In this document: positions 11,746 through 22,659 of the stretch, in pieces | How positions within the stretch are numbered: position 1 is the stretch's first letter | How the letters are laid out: the number at the start of each line of letters is the position of its first letter | Assembly (NCBI RefSeq): GCF_048771995.1 | Contig: NC_133064.1 | Location: forward strand, 23,353,001-23,417,000 | Direction of reading: 5' to 3' | Length of the DNA: 64,000 nucleotides | Source: Taeniopygia guttata | Lineage: Eukaryota; Chordata; Aves; Passeriformes; Estrildidae | Made by a program: the position numbers and the translations under genes | Notes under the pieces: model-generated | What the model saw: the letters and a program-made list of their open reading frames with translations, nothing else | Told to the model about the DNA's origin: nothing | Database searches by the model: none

Positions 11746-12245
11746 TGGGTGTGTGTAAAGATGTTTATTTGTATTCCACGGACAGATACAAGTGAGATCT
11801 CTGTGGTTGCTCTTGGGGGATGAGGTTTATTCGGGACGCAGAAAGGCCCTGCCTCGAGCTGCTAGACACAGCACGTGGCTGGGCCTAAGGTGATGGGGGA
11901 GGGGAGAGACAAAGAGGGGAGCAGGGACTCCCGGAGGACACTCCAGGAGGAGAGGGGAAGATCCAAGAGGACGTCCGGCCCCCCGGAGACCCTTTATCAA
12001 AGGGGGCTCCAAGGTGGGCTGGAACAGGACCTGGGCCAATGGGGTCACAGGCACCTGATGGTTCAGGGGAGGGTTACAGGTGTGGGGTGAACCATACATT
12101 CTGGGGGGTGAGATGGAACAGTCCATTTGGCTTTTGGACCCCGCTGTAGGTGAGGGTTATTGTCCAGCCAGTAGGGGGCGTTATATACGTCCTGGCTGTA
12201 CTATTGTGGTTCTTAATCATATTTATCTCCCCTTCCCAACAGGTG
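11746..12245 (-). repeat. LTR-like insert, minus strand, probable solo LTR
   Basis: On the minus strand it starts about TGTTGGGAAGGGG and ends about ATGTCAACA. It holds a GATAAA/TATA-like element near 12000 and AATAAACC near 11830. It separates the env remnant (left) from a class II leader (right). No clear duplication flanks it, so boundaries are approximate. Confidence 0.4.
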
Positions 12246-12305
12246 TGTGTAACAAAAAAGGAACTTTGGTTTCTGTCAGTCAGAGCGGTCCGTTCTGGTC
12301 CAAAC

Positions 12306-12640
12306 AGCCCACCGGTTCCAAGCTGACATGCGCAGGGTTCTGGCGTCCCTTGCATGTAGCTCACCGCGGTCACTATGATAATAATCCTCCCAGCCAGACG
12401 TGGTCCTGGGATGACTCGATCGGAGGACTTACCAAGCCTGTGAGCTGTGGGGTTCATCTGTGAACTCGTCTGGGTCCGTCTCCAGCCAACTCGCCTGGGG
12501 TACGCAGGCGAGGTCCCCGACCTTTCCCTGTCACTCAAAGCCTTTAAAGGCAGCTAGAGTAATAGGGCAGTTGACTGTCCCAAAAAGCTATCGAGATCCT
12601 CTGAAATAGAATCTCCAGCTCCTTCGTGGGCTTGGAGGCA
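12306..12640 (-). other. Class II proviral leader with splice donor, 5' end of an element
   Basis: On the minus strand this matches the leader of provirus A (about 21070-21465) over some 300 bases, including the TTTGGTAAGT splice-donor-like motif (about 12430-12435 here). The match ends near 12306, where other sequence begins. The gag that should follow is absent, so this is a truncated or recombined second copy of family A. Confidence 0.6.
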
Positions 12641-12657
12641 GCACATGTTGGGGGGCA
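12640..12657 (-). other. Degenerate primer binding site
   Basis: Minus strand TGCCCCCCAACATGTGC, two bases after the LTR end. Compared with provirus A (TGGCACCCAACGTGTGC) it carries a few substitutions, including one in the invariant TGG. Confidence 0.5.
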
Positions 12658-12659
12658 AC

Positions 12660-13000
12660 TGACGTTCCCCCCTCTCAGCCCCCTTAATTATCAGGCTAGC
12701 CCAGAGATCCGAGGCTTTGAGGGGAGGAATATCAGGAGATGGCAAAGATTTCCAAAAGAGGCTCTTACCCTGATATATGTTGGTGCAGCTCTCTTTATTC
12801 TGTGATGTCCATGGGGAGAGCAGGGCAAAAGAGGACGAACAGGAAATGTCAGGGGTTTATCTAGACTTTGGACAGGGAGGGCTTCTCTGGCTCTCCGTCA
12901 ACCCCGTTGGGGCAGGAAGGAGGGGTCCAGGGTTATCTTGATCAGAGTCACAGAGGTGCCGGGGAAGGGGGAACAGAATGCCTATGAGCACAATGTAACA
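12660..13000 (-). repeat. LTR of family A (5' LTR of truncated second copy)
   Basis: Starts TGTTACATTGTGC and ends ACGTCA on the minus strand. Strong similarity over its whole length to both LTRs of provirus A, with AATAAAGAGAGCTG near 12790-12800. Its upstream edge (13000) is fused directly to the 3' portion of a gamma-type LTR in the opposite orientation. Confidence 0.8.
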
Positions 13001-13155
13001 GACATCCATAATTCTTTGCTTTTTATTGTCTTGTAGTGTCCTGATCCTCATTGTCAAAATTATTATTACTCTAATTTTATTACTATTTTTTATAACCATT
13101 TTATTACTGATAAACTTTTAAGATTTTAAAAAACAAGTGATTGGTGTTTTTTACA
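13001..13155 (+). repeat. 3' fragment of gamma-type LTR, plus strand
   Basis: Matches the 3' end of the LTR at 10418-11023 but in the opposite orientation: AATTCTTTGCTTTTTRTTGTC, ATAACCATTTTATTA and a terminal AAGTGATTGGTG...TTTACA. The 5' part is absent, cut at the family A LTR edge. Confidence 0.65.
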
Positions 13156-13279
13156 CTAATGCTTTTATTTTTGTAGCTAACTGGCAAAAATTAAAATAAC
13201 CTAGACATATTTGTAAAGTAGCTGATGTTGATTTAGAGTAATTGTGGCTAACTTGCAATTACTGAAATAGCTAAACTGT

Positions 13280-13720
13280 ATGCGTGGTCAGGTAACATTT
13301 GAGGAACAGGTGTGATGAGGGCTCCTGCTACTGACACTTCAGCTATCAACAACTATCACCTGCTGAAATCATGGAAAAGGGGGCCATTGTGGGGGGTGAC
13401 ACATGACCCTCAAAACCACATTCAAGATTACTGCACATGCTCTAAAAAGGCAGATCAGAGGAGGGGCCATGCTAAGGAGTTCCTGGAACATGTAAACGAG
13501 TTCAAAGAAATGTTTGAATATGTATAATCCTTATGAATATGTATTTGACCAATGACATAGAAAGAGTCTATAAGAAGGGTTGCTATGGTTAGCTGTTGTG
13601 CCTCTGGCTACAGCTACGCACCCATCACTGTTACTTTTGCTTTATTGATTTTGTCCCCTATTGCCCTTATTAAATTTTTAAAAATTCAACTGAGGAGTGG
13701 GCTTCATTTCTCACATCAAA
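13280..13720 (+). repeat. LTR-like sequence, plus strand
   Basis: Shows a CCAATGACA box, a TCTATAAGAAGG TATA-like element near 13570, and ATTAAA near 13670 followed by a U5-like end at TTTCTCACA (about 13716). It resembles a solo LTR in layout. Family not identified; the short open frame inside (13312-13527) is not supported as a gene. Confidence 0.4.
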
Positions 13721-13735
13721 TAATCACAAATGGTG

Positions 13736-14430
13736 ATGAGTTCTAAAAATTTTTTTGTTAAAATTTTGATTTTTCTGACCTACTGCCAAGCTGGTTGGAA
13801 CCAAGAATTTTATAAAATGTGTAAATATTCCTGTGTTCATTTTTATTTCCAGCCTGTAGTTTTGGACAGTGTGGCAGGACTTTTCACCCCCTGATAGAGC
13901 AAAACCTTATCTCCCCACCACACGTGGATAAAATCAGACCGGAATGGTTTGTCATGTGATGAATTATCTTCGCTGAGAACCTCCTTAGCCAGCAATACAC
14001 ATCCTGACTTGAATGGTGAGAAAGGAAAAACTAAAATTAGTGACTGCAGAACACAAGGACTTTTACAACTATAAAAGACCACTATGATTTTCATAAAATG
14101 AGAAATTTCTTCTACACTCTCTGAGTGTTAGAGAGTTCTCCTTGATGACAAAGACAGTCACATCAAGTTACTTCCCCAGGGGATTGAGAGAAATTAGGAA
14201 ATTCTCTGCACATCACTATCATTCATTGATAAGTGATATTGACTCTTAATCTATACTATTTCTTTACTAGTTGTAACATAAGGTACCTCTATAATCGTGC
14301 ACTGCCTCTTTACTAGTAGTTCTTTTTGTGTTATCCTGCGTAGTAAGTCTGTCTAAGTCTTATGTCTGTTTTCCTTGGTTTATTTAATAAATAATTCATG
14401 TTGTAATAGTCCTGATCAGTCATTATTAAG
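13736..14430 (+). repeat. Second LTR-like block, plus strand
   Basis: ACTATAAAAGACC near 14070 looks like a TATA box and TTTAATAAATAATTC near 14385 like a poly(A) signal. No PBS or partner is seen. A minus-strand open frame at 13843-14094 is antisense and unsupported. Confidence 0.3.
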
Positions 14431-14928
14431 AACTTGTGAGCAGGAGTGGTTTTGGGGTGCTGGATGCCTCAGCAGAGCTACTGCCTACTGCCAGAGGCAT
14501 GGACTTGTCCAAGTTCTCCCCCCTCCATTCACAACAGACAGCAAATAAAAAGAACAGATGAGTTATCCAAAACTCAGATAATTTAGTATTACTTGAATCT
14601 GACTTGTTGTTTTCTATGTAGATTAAGTGGGACTGTTCAGAACTGCTAGGATGCATCAGATGGGAGATGCTCAAGGCTGACATTGAATTTGAAAATCTAC
14701 CTCCACATAGAACTCTTCAGAATAAAAAAATTCTCATGAATATGAAACAAATAGATTTTTCTCAAGGAATTCCACTTTCTTTGCCTGAGCTCAAAGACCA
14801 CATTTAGTCTAAGCAGGAAGCACAAATCCATTTAATTTCTTCTCTACATATGTATTTCTGGTTTATAGCCATTTAAGTGCAATTCAGGTTCTGTATTATT
14901 TCTGTACTAGCAGAAACCCGTATAAGAC
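14431..14928. other. Left flank of the ERV-L locus, no gene recognised
   Basis: No coding or repeat motif recognised. The last five bases, AAGAC, are compared below with the right flank AAGAG of the locus. Confidence 0.3.
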
Positions 14929-15002
14929 TGTCCTAGGGTGACGTTATGGTGCTTGTGTCCCCAATCGTGTGTTCTGTTTATGTTTGATATTATGTTCTGT
15001 GC
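14929..15002 (+). repeat. ERV-L 5' LTR, first part (before provirus A)
   Basis: Starts TGTCCTAGGGTGACG and continues to CTGTGC, where provirus A is inserted. The LTR resumes at 21836. Its sequence is closer to the LTR at 39211-39865 (for example CCCCAATCGTGTG) than to the LTR at 37064-37758. Confidence 0.85.
14997..15002. repeat. Target site duplication, left copy, provirus A
   Basis: CTGTGC here and at 21830-21835. Six bases fits alpha/beta-type integrases, and the uninterrupted sequence is seen in the related LTR at about 37133. Confidence 0.9.
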
Positions 15003-15355
15003 TGTAGTTTCCCCCCCCCCCCCCACGCAGCCCTCTGAATAATCTGACTAGCTCAGAGATAAGGGGCTGTGAGGGGAGGAATATCAGGAGAGGGGAAGGA
15101 TATTCAAAAGAGGCTCTCACCCCAGGGTATGTTGGTACAGCTCTCTTTATTCTGTGATGTCCACGTGGAGAGCGGGGCAAAAGAGGATGAACAGGAAATG
15201 TCAGTGGGTCTATATAGGTTTAGGACAGGGTGGGCTTTCCTGGCTCTCCGCCAACCCCATTGGGGCAGGAAGGAGGGGTCCAGGGGCTATCTTGATCAGA
15301 GTCACAGGGTCCTGGGGAAGGGGGGGCACAGGGTGCCCATGAGCTCACTTTAACA
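15003..15355 (-). repeat. Provirus A 3' LTR
   Basis: Minus strand TGTTAAAGTGAGC to AAACTACA. Contains CCTATATAGACC (TATA box) near 15205 and AATAAAGAG near 15145. Slightly longer than the 5' LTR because of a run of more than a dozen C on the plus strand (15011-15024). Confidence 0.9.
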
Positions 15356-15369
15356 CCTCCCCCTTATTT
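15356..15369 (-). other. Polypurine tract of provirus A
   Basis: Minus strand AAATAAGGGGGAGG directly before the LTR start. Confidence 0.8.
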
Positions 15370-15370
15370 G

Positions 15371-15565
15371 TTAAACAAGGTTACAGGAATTCACTGGGCT
15401 CAATTCAACTCTGAGCAGGGTCCCGAACGCCAAGGTTACAAGGAACAGAATAACAAGGAGTAACAAAATTGATCTAACAACAGATGTCCACCACCCCGTG
15501 AATCCCCAGCCCTTAAACATTCTTTTCAGCATTCGCAGGATGACAACTTGCATGGGGTTCATCAC
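15371..15565 (-). pseudogene. env: Env TM tail remnant of provirus A
   Basis: A 64-residue open frame of which about residues 15-55 resemble the end of TM in provirus C: a GW-rich pre-membrane stretch (FKGWGFTGWW, compare FGNWGVSSW) followed by a Leu/Val/Ile-rich membrane span. It begins only about 95 bases after the integrase stop. In provirus C more than 1 kb of SU and TM ectodomain lies there, so SU and most of TM have been deleted. Confidence 0.7.
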
Positions 15566-15659
15566 AGGGTTGAGTGGGAGCTAGGTTTTCTCTAAAGGGG
15601 AAAAACAAACATTTTAAGAACATGTTAAAGTTTCAGTTTCTGCCGGAAGGAATTCTTGC

Positions 15660-18347
15660 TTAGGAACCTTCCTCTTCCATCCGGCGGCGTCTTCTCTTTG
15701 AAGCATCAGCTACTTGCTTCTTGTCCCCTTTTGTCTGACCTGGATTCTTGGGGACAAAAGGTTTCACCCACTTCTGGGGAATCCACCGAGGGCCTGAGGG
15801 AGTAGCTACACACGCATAGCCACGGCCCCAGGTTACAAGTTCATAGGGACCCTTGGTTTCCCAAGTTTCTGGATCCCTAATCAAGACTGGGGGATGTTGA
15901 GACAATTTGAACTGGTTGCCACTGTTTAAGCGACGCACAACCGGTGGACTGATGTTTTCGAATGAACAGTTCAGAAAATTGATGGTAAACATGGCTTTAT
16001 AGAGCCTCTCTCGTGGAGACATCCACAGAGCTGAGCTGTTTGGTTTCTTCAATACCTGCTTGAGTGGCTGGTGTGCACGCTCGACTACAGCTTGACCTGT
16101 GGGGGAGTGGGCAATGCCAGTCTTATGTTCCACCCCCGACTGTTGGAGAAATTCCAGAAACTCCTTGGATACATACGCTGGGCCATTATCTGTTTTGATC
16201 GTTTTTGGAACCCCCAATACTGAAAATGCTTTCACTAGGTGTTGTTTGACATGTGCAGCCTTTTGTCCTATATGAGCAGAGGCATACACCGCACCTGAGA
16301 ATGTGTCCACGCTTACATGGACGCATTCAAGGCGACCAAAACTTTGAATGTGTGTGATGTCTGTCTGCCATACCTCACAGCTGCTAAGGCCTCTGGGGTT
16401 TACCCCCATGCCCAACGATGTCACAGCCTGGAGCTGGCAATTAGGACAGTTGGTCACAATGGCTCGGGCCTGACTCCATGTTAGCTGGAACTGTCGAATC
16501 AAACCTGGAACGTCTGATGGTAATGCTGGTGACTCAGCTTTGCCTGTTGGAAAACATCACGGAGACTTGCTTTTTCAACTGGTGCAGCAAGGGAGTCTGC
16601 TTTGCGATTCCCCTCTGCAATCTCACCTGGTAAATCAGTGTGTGACCTCACATGCATCACAAAGAATGGATGCTCTCGGTGAGAGATTAAATAAATTAGA
16701 CTTGAGAGCAACCTGAAGAGATGTTCATTTTCTATTTCTTTGAGAACAGCCTGATCTGCCCTGGACACTACACCTGCCACATAGGCAGAGTCTGTCACCA
16801 AGTTGAATGGCTCAGAAAACTTCTCAAAAGCTCTCACCACTGCAGCCAGTTCAGCCACCTGGGGGGATCCCTCCACAAGCTCAACATCAGCTTCCCAAAG
16901 CTGAGTCTGTGGATTTCTTCAAGTCATCACCGACTTGTGGGAAGCCCCAGAGGCATCCGTGAACACTGTGAGAGCCTTGAGGAATAAGGTGGAATTCCTC
17001 ATTGAACAACTTGTGAGACGGGGCATGGACTGAAATTTGTCCTCTGTAGCTGTCCAGAGATAGCTGGAGACTGGCACTGCTCTGGAGCAAATGCTCAAAC
17101 ATCCCTTTGGTCAGTCTCTCAGGAGAGTTCCTTCCCTTCTCAGAAAGCCTGACTAGAAGGTGGATACATGCAAAGTCACACCCTGCTAATTCACACAATC
17201 TCACCCAGGCCTTCTGAATCAGCTTTGCTATCAGCTCTTATGGCCTAGTGATGGTTTTGGATCTTCGGAGCGATAGGAAAACCCATTCTGTGATTAAGAG
17301 TGGATCCTTCTGCCCCTCGGTCCATTGAAAAATCAACCCGTGCAGGTGTGGCAGCTTTCCTAGAACAATGAACTGGAAAGGCACATTTGGGTCACACCGA
17401 TGCGCCTGCCTCTCTGACAAGGCCTTCTGTACCTTTTCGATTCCTGTCTTTGCCTCCGGGGTCAGTTCCCTGGGGGAGGCCAGCTCCCTCTCCCCCTTCA
17501 ATAAATTGAAGAGAGGTTCCAGGTCGTCATTTGTGAGGCCTAGCCAGGGCCTTACCCAATTTAAAGACCCACACAGCGAGTGGAAGTTTGCTAATGTTCT
17601 GGGGTTGCAATTGATCTCCAATTTCTGTGGGACAATAGTCCTTGCAGAAATTTCTAGGCCCAGGTATCTCCAAGGCGGCAATTTTTGAACTTTGTTTTCC
17701 TGCAATTGAAATCCAGCAGAGGTTAAAACTTTAACAACTAGGTCAAGCATTTATTGGAGTATAGAGCCATTGGGAGCACACACAAGCACATCATCCATGT
17801 AGTGTAGGATGATGGCATCCTTTTTCTCTGCATGTACTGGAGACAGTAGCGCTGCTACATACAGTTGGCATATGAAAGGACTGGATTTTAAACCCTGGGG
17901 CAAAACTTTCCAGTGGTAACGTTTCATCGGGGCTTCCCGATTGATGGTAGGAACTGAGAATGCAAACCTCGGGGCATCTTCAGGGTGCAATGAAATCTGG
18001 AACAAACAGTCCTTTATATCTAATACAGCTAATTTCCAGTCCTGTGGAAGCATAGCTGGACTAGGCATCCCCAGTGGGAGAGGTCCCATGTCCTCCACAA
18101 TTTTGTTTATCTCTCTGACATCGTGGAGCAATCTCCACTTGTCCTTCCCAGGCTTCTTTATTACAAAGACTGGGAAATTCCAAGGGCTGTCTGTCTCTTG
18201 TAGGTGTCCTTGAGCTAACTGCTCCTCCACAAGTTTCTCAAGCACCTCAAGTTTTTCTCTACTCAAAGGCCACTGTGCTACCCACCTTGGGGTGTTATCC
18301 AACCAATTTAACTTGTGGGCAGGGAGCTCCACAGTGGCTACTTCCAA
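15660..18347 (-). pseudogene. pol: Provirus A pol: RT, RNase H, integrase
   Basis: Class II pol read leftwards. RT at 18347-17238 has LLHDVREIN, the LPQGLKSSP block and YMDD (near 17800). An in-frame stop (17751-17753) falls just after YMDD. The connection domain carries HGLIFQW and WVFLS. RNase H follows with a frameshift near 16985, VAELAAVV, VTDSAYV and EGNRKADSLAAP (16876-16499). The integrase open frame, 16502-15660 (280 residues), has CPNCQ of the zinc finger, WQTDITH, KTDNGPAY, E in VVERAHQ (a DDE triad) and a basic C-terminus. Thus the catalytic residues are all visible, but the gene is broken in at least three places. Confidence 0.9.
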
Positions 18348-19009
18348 AAATCCTGGGGTGTCTTAGGAATGATAAACTGGACTCCCCACTGAGACATGGT
18401 CTCTCTCCCCCACAGAGGAGCCTTATAGTCTGCCACAAATGGGCGAACACTTGCCAATTTCCCATCAGGTCCCTCAATTTGCACTACATTTTTTGAAATT
18501 TTTGCCAATGTGGTTCCTCCTATACCCTGAAGTTTACCTGCCACAGGTTGCAATACCCAGTGCGATGGCCACATGGTTTTAGGCATCACCGTGATGTCTG
18601 CACCTGTGTCCAGAACCCCTTCCACCTGAAGGTGCTCTGATTCATGTGCTAGGTTGCATGTCATAGGGGGTTTATCCTCTCCTACTACCTCTGCCCAGTA
18701 GACTTCTGGTGATTTTCCTTCTACTGTTATTTCTACTGGGATGGGAATGGCTTGTGCCAGAATTTGCCCATTTTCTAGATAGAATGGAGGGTGTAAACAA
18801 CGTGCCAACAGCATAAGGCTTGATATCTTTCCCTTAGTAGTCATGGGAACTATTTCAATCTCTGGAGGTGTGTATGCTGTGTCCCCAGTAACAAAATACT
18901 CACTGTCCAGTTCCATATCGTACGCCTGCAGGTCTTGTGAGCTCTTTGACAGGTCCACGACAATAACTTTCCAATAAGTGGATCTGAAATGAAATCCTTT
19001 GGCAGTCAC
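18338..19009 (-). pseudogene. pro: Provirus A protease with dUTPase-like segment
   Basis: Open frame of 223 residues. An N-terminal part has a degenerate dUTPase-like block (LENGQILAQAIPIP, residues about 90-103), as betaretroviruses fuse dUTPase to protease. The retropepsin follows with LDTGADITVMP (about residue 134), GIGG and the FVADYKAPLWGR end. It overlaps the RT frame by ten bases, as expected for a frameshift-expressed pol. Upstream frame continuity is uncertain. Domain motifs look intact, but neighbours are broken. Confidence 0.8.
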
Positions 19010-19194
19010 TAGGCGAGGTCAGCCTAGCAACTGCCAAACCTTGTTAGTAATACATTTTACATTTTTATTTTTCTCTCCCACCCCCCATTGTGATTTCCAC
19101 CCTCCCCCTTATTTGTTAAGAGGGAGGCATTGTTCCGTGTGGGTCCTGCTATATTTATATCTTTGCGCATAGCAGTGGGCACGCGCTGTACACT

Positions 19195-20928
19195 CAGTTT
19201 TTTTGTTTGTTGATCTGTCTCTGGTTCTGGTTTTGAGGACAGTTTCTGGCAAAGTGTCCTGGTTTCTTGCAACGCAGGCAGATGATGTGCTGCAGCTGTT
19301 CTGATGACCTGGGCTGCTTCCTTGGGCTTGGTGCAGCAGTGGCAAAAGGCTGTAGTTCTGCAGATGCGGTATGACTGTCATGAGTATCGAGCAGCTCTGC
19401 TCTCCTAGCGCAGGCTTCAATCATCTGAGCGAGACTAGGTGCTGGGTCGAGAGGAAGACAGAATAATTCTATGACAGGTCTCATTTGCATTCCTCTGAGC
19501 CATTTCTTTAATCAGTTCTGTTTGTACCATGGTGTCTTTCACCTGTTTTTCAACTTGGCTTCTCAAACTATCCAAAAACTGTAAAAAACTCTCAGAAGGA
19601 AACTGTTTAATGTTAATATAGCTGCATTTAACCTCAGTTCCTGGTAATTGATACAAAGTCTTTTCTGCGGCTTTACAGATTTTTTCCAAAACAGATGTAG
19701 ATAACAGTCTGGTTTGTTTTTCTGGGCATTGTATGTCTCCTGTACCACATAAATGATGTATCGTAATAGCATTACCATCAGTGTCAAGGGCTTCACTGGG
19801 TGTATGTTGTATTTCTTGTAAAATTGTTGTCAAAGCCAATTTCCACTTATTTTCCCATATCTCATATTCTGAAGGTGTTAGTAAACATTTAAACAATTCA
19901 GTGACATCTTTAGGTACCATTTCATTTGAATTAAAAGTTGCCCTTATCATGCCTTTCAAAATCTCACTGGACCTCCCAAATTCTCTCTGAACTTTACAGA
20001 TTTCAGTTTTGTCTCTATATGGTAGTGGTTGATATGTTCTACAAGCATTTCTTTTTCCTAAGTAAGCAACTGGTACTACAGATGGTATAGATTCCCCGGT
20101 AGAGGCAGGGTTTTGTCTCCTCACCACCCCCTGGGTCCCGGTGAGAGGCAGCTCGCACCCCCCTTCCCGGTCTGTCTGCGCCGCGATGCAAACTCGGGCC
20201 CCGCCCCTGCTCTGAGCTGCTGGGCTGCTGTCCCCTGCCCCCGACGTGCTGTCGTCAGCACCAGGGTTCGAAGCAGTGCAGTGGCCGGCCCCGCCCCTGT
20301 TCCCGGGGCAATGCGGGGGTTGGCACTTATAAGGAGGGTGTGGTGGAGCTGTAGGAGATAGGGAGGCATTGGAGGAGGGGCTGGAAGAGGGGTTGGAGGG
20401 TGGGGGAAGGAAAGGAATGTGAGGGAGAGGGGGAGCGGGTCGGAGCACATGGTGGCCGGCATTATCCCCCTCATGGTCTATCAGAGACACTGCAGTGCTC
20501 TCTGAAGCGAACTCCGGACTATATGTCTCGGAAAAACAAGGTGTTAGAAGGGGATAAGGGGTGGGTGAGGGGGCTTCAGGGCTGGGATATTGAGGAGGTG
20601 GGCAGGTTGGGGAAAAGGGTGTATTCGAGCTGTGATTCTGCGTTCGTATGCTTTTTTCTACTTCCAAAATATTTTTTTGTGCTTGTAAAAGTATCGGAAT
20701 AAATCGAGAAGCTTTATGTTCACCATTTTCGACTTTTAAAGTTAATATCTGTCCAATTTGGTCCCAAAAAGAAAGCGAATTCCGTTCTTGCACAGTAAAA
20801 TTTGGTATTTCTGCTGTTAGTCAGCATACGAAACGCAGGAGAAGCTTGTTAGAGAACGATACATTGTTTAAAATATTGCTAAGGTGTGTTAGTGTGCTCT
20901 TTTGTTCCAGCGACAGTTTTGTACCTAT
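19195..20928 (-). pseudogene. gag: Provirus A gag remnant
   Basis: Starts at the position matching the gag start of provirus C, where the first codon is now ATA (20926-20928) followed by a Gly codon as in myristoylated MA. An in-frame TGA (20821-20823) breaks MA. The open frame 20793-19435 holds a Pro/Ser-rich region (residues about 55-240), CA (YQPLPYRDK, LTPSEYEIWE) and a major-homology-like stretch (FPSESFLQFLDSL). A frameshift near 19440-19490 leads to NC with one C-X2-C-X4-H-X4-C knuckle (CLRCKKPGHFARNC, near 19255). The expected second knuckle is not seen. Confidence 0.85.
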
Positions 20929-21254
20929 TATTTTAATCGTATCGCTGGTCTATTCTCCACCAGAGTTAGTAACACAGTACAAATTAATCGAATTTTCCTC
21001 CGTGGAAATCCGGGCGGGGGAGGCGGGGAGAGGGGAAGTTCTGCCCTCTCTCTGGGGACGGGGTTGTCCCGCCGCTGTGCCAGAGCTCCCTCCTGTCACT
21101 TCTCCCCCAGGGAACGTGGGTACTCTCAGCCCACCAGTTCCACGCTGTCTTGCAGAAGGTCCCTGGCACCCCCTCTCACAAGCAGCCTCCCCCAGTCACG
21201 TATGGTAACTCCTCCCAGCCAGGCGCAGTCCAGGGTGACGCGAACGGAGAACTT

Positions 21255-21256
21255 AC
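21255..21256 (-). other. Candidate major splice donor, provirus A leader
   Basis: Minus strand TTTGGTAAGT, about 225 bases downstream of the PBS. The same motif is kept in the truncated copy near 12430. Env mRNAs of class II ERVs use such leader donors. Confidence 0.45.
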
Positions 21257-21463
21257 CAAACCTGCGAATTGCGGGGTTCGTCTGTGAACTTGTCTGGGGT
21301 CCCTCTCCAGCCGGCTCGCCTGGGGTACTCAGGCAAGGTCCCCGACTTCTCCCTGTCACTCAAAGCCTTTAAAGGCAGCTAAAGTAACAGGGCAGTTGAC
21401 TGTCCCAAAAGCTATTGAGATCTACTGAGATAGAGACTCCATCTTCTACGTGGGCTCAGAAGC

Positions 21464-21481
21464 AGCACACGTTGGGTGCCA
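21464..21481 (-). other. Primer binding site of provirus A
   Basis: Minus strand TGGCACCCAACGTGTGCT, two bases after the LTR. It resembles the tRNA-Lys1,2 type site used by betaretroviruses (TGGCGCCCAACGTGGGGC), with a few mismatches. Confidence 0.75.
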
Positions 21482-21483
21482 AC

Positions 21484-21829
21484 TGTAGTTTCCCCCCCTC
21501 ATGCAGCCCCCTGAATAATCCGACTAGCTCAGAGATAAGGGGCTGTGAAGGGAAGAATATCAGGAGAGGGGAAGGATATTCAAAAGAGGTTCTCACCCCA
21601 GGGTATGTTGGTACAGCTCTCTTTATTCGGTGATGTCCATGTGGAGAGCGGGGCAAAAGAGGATGAACAGGAAATGTCAGGGGGTCTGTATAGGTTTTGG
21701 ACAGGGTGGGCTTTCCTGGCTCTCCGCCAACCCCGTTGGGGAAGGAAGGAGGGGTCCAGGGGCTATCTTGATCAGAGTCACAGGGTCCCGGGGAAGGAGG
21801 GCCAGAATGCCCATGAGCTCACTGTAACA
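21484..21829 (-). repeat. Provirus A 5' LTR
   Basis: Minus strand TGTTACAGTGAGC to AAACTACA, with AATAAAG at about 21622-21627. Full-length match to the 3' LTR with scattered differences. Confidence 0.92.
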
Positions 21830-21835
21830 CTGTGC
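21830..21835. repeat. Target site duplication, right copy, provirus A
   Basis: CTGTGC, identical to 14997-15002. Confidence 0.9.
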
Positions 21836-22431
21836 TTTCAGAACTGACTCTGAAAGTGAAGGTTTGTTTTGTCTTGTTATCAGCCAGCTCACCTCCCCCC
21901 ATAGTCTGTTGTCTAGGAGAGGCTAGTGCTTGCTGGGTGGCCTTACTTGCTTGCTTGCTCTTGCTCCTGCTTCTGCTTTTGCCTTTGCTTTTGCTTATTA
22001 GTTAGTTTAGCTAAGCAGTCCAATATTTTTTTCCTGGACTGGTTTTTTTTTTTTTCCCTTTCATGAATATAATTTCAGCCTGCTCCGGACTGGGACCTGG
22101 GAAACACCAAGAAACACCAAGAGCCTGCATATAGTGATCTGCAGCAAGCATCCCCAGCATTGGAGACCGAAAACTGAGCGACCACTCCCAGGAGACACTT
22201 TCTGAATTTGTCATCTCTTCAGAGTAGTAAAAGAGATTTTTTCATCCGGTGTTCTTTTTTTTTTTTTTTCTTGGTGCTGGAGAGTGTTTTGCTTGTTAAA
22301 TAAACAGGTTTTTTCCCACTTCTCTCCTAAATAATTCTTCCCGAACCAAGTAGGAAAGAAGAGCCATAGGGGTTTGCTTTCTAAGGGCTCCTTCTGGAGG
22401 TTTTCTCCCAAATTTACTCTAAACCAAAACA
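21836..22431 (+). repeat. ERV-L 5' LTR, second part
   Basis: Continues the LTR after provirus A: TTTCAGAACTGACTCTG, a CTTGCTTGCT-type repeat, a pyrimidine-rich tract, GTTAAATAAACAGG (poly(A) signal near 22297) and an end near CCAAAACA. PBS-like sequence follows eight bases later. Confidence 0.85.
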
Positions 22432-22438
22432 AATATTT

Positions 22439-22456
22439 TGGTGCCCAACTCGTGGC
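22439..22456 (+). other. ERV-L primer-binding-site-like sequence
   Basis: TGGTGCCCAACTCGTGGC just downstream of the 5' LTR. The initial TGG supports a PBS. I do not assign the tRNA. Confidence 0.5.
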
Positions 22457-22659
22457 TTGAGAGAGTGAAAACAACCCTGTTCTAATCATATTTTTGTTCC
22501 AATTACTTTGCATTAGATATAGAGCAGTTACCGGCTATGTTGTTTGAATTCATAATGTCTCTTGGGGTGCAGGCCTGCATGTGTTTCTGGTCCCTAGGGT
22601 TTTTAAGATCTTAATACCTCTATAGTCCCTAAATTTCTTATCCAGGAATAGCTCCAGTA

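Larger units (their letters stand above)
15003..21829 (-). mobile_element. Provirus A: class II ERV, minus strand
   Basis: About 6.8 kb, bounded by two related LTRs and a perfect 6-bp duplication. Gene order on the minus strand is LTR, PBS, leader with splice donor, gag, pro (with dUTPase-like segment), pol, short env remnant, PPT, LTR. All genes carry stops or frameshifts, and most of env is deleted. It lies in the 5' LTR of the ERV-L locus, so it is younger than that LTR. Confidence 0.92.

Noticed and set aside
20113..20702. Plus-strand frames opposite the provirus A gag
   Set aside because: Antisense to the Pro/Ser-rich gag region, whose repeated codons keep other frames open.
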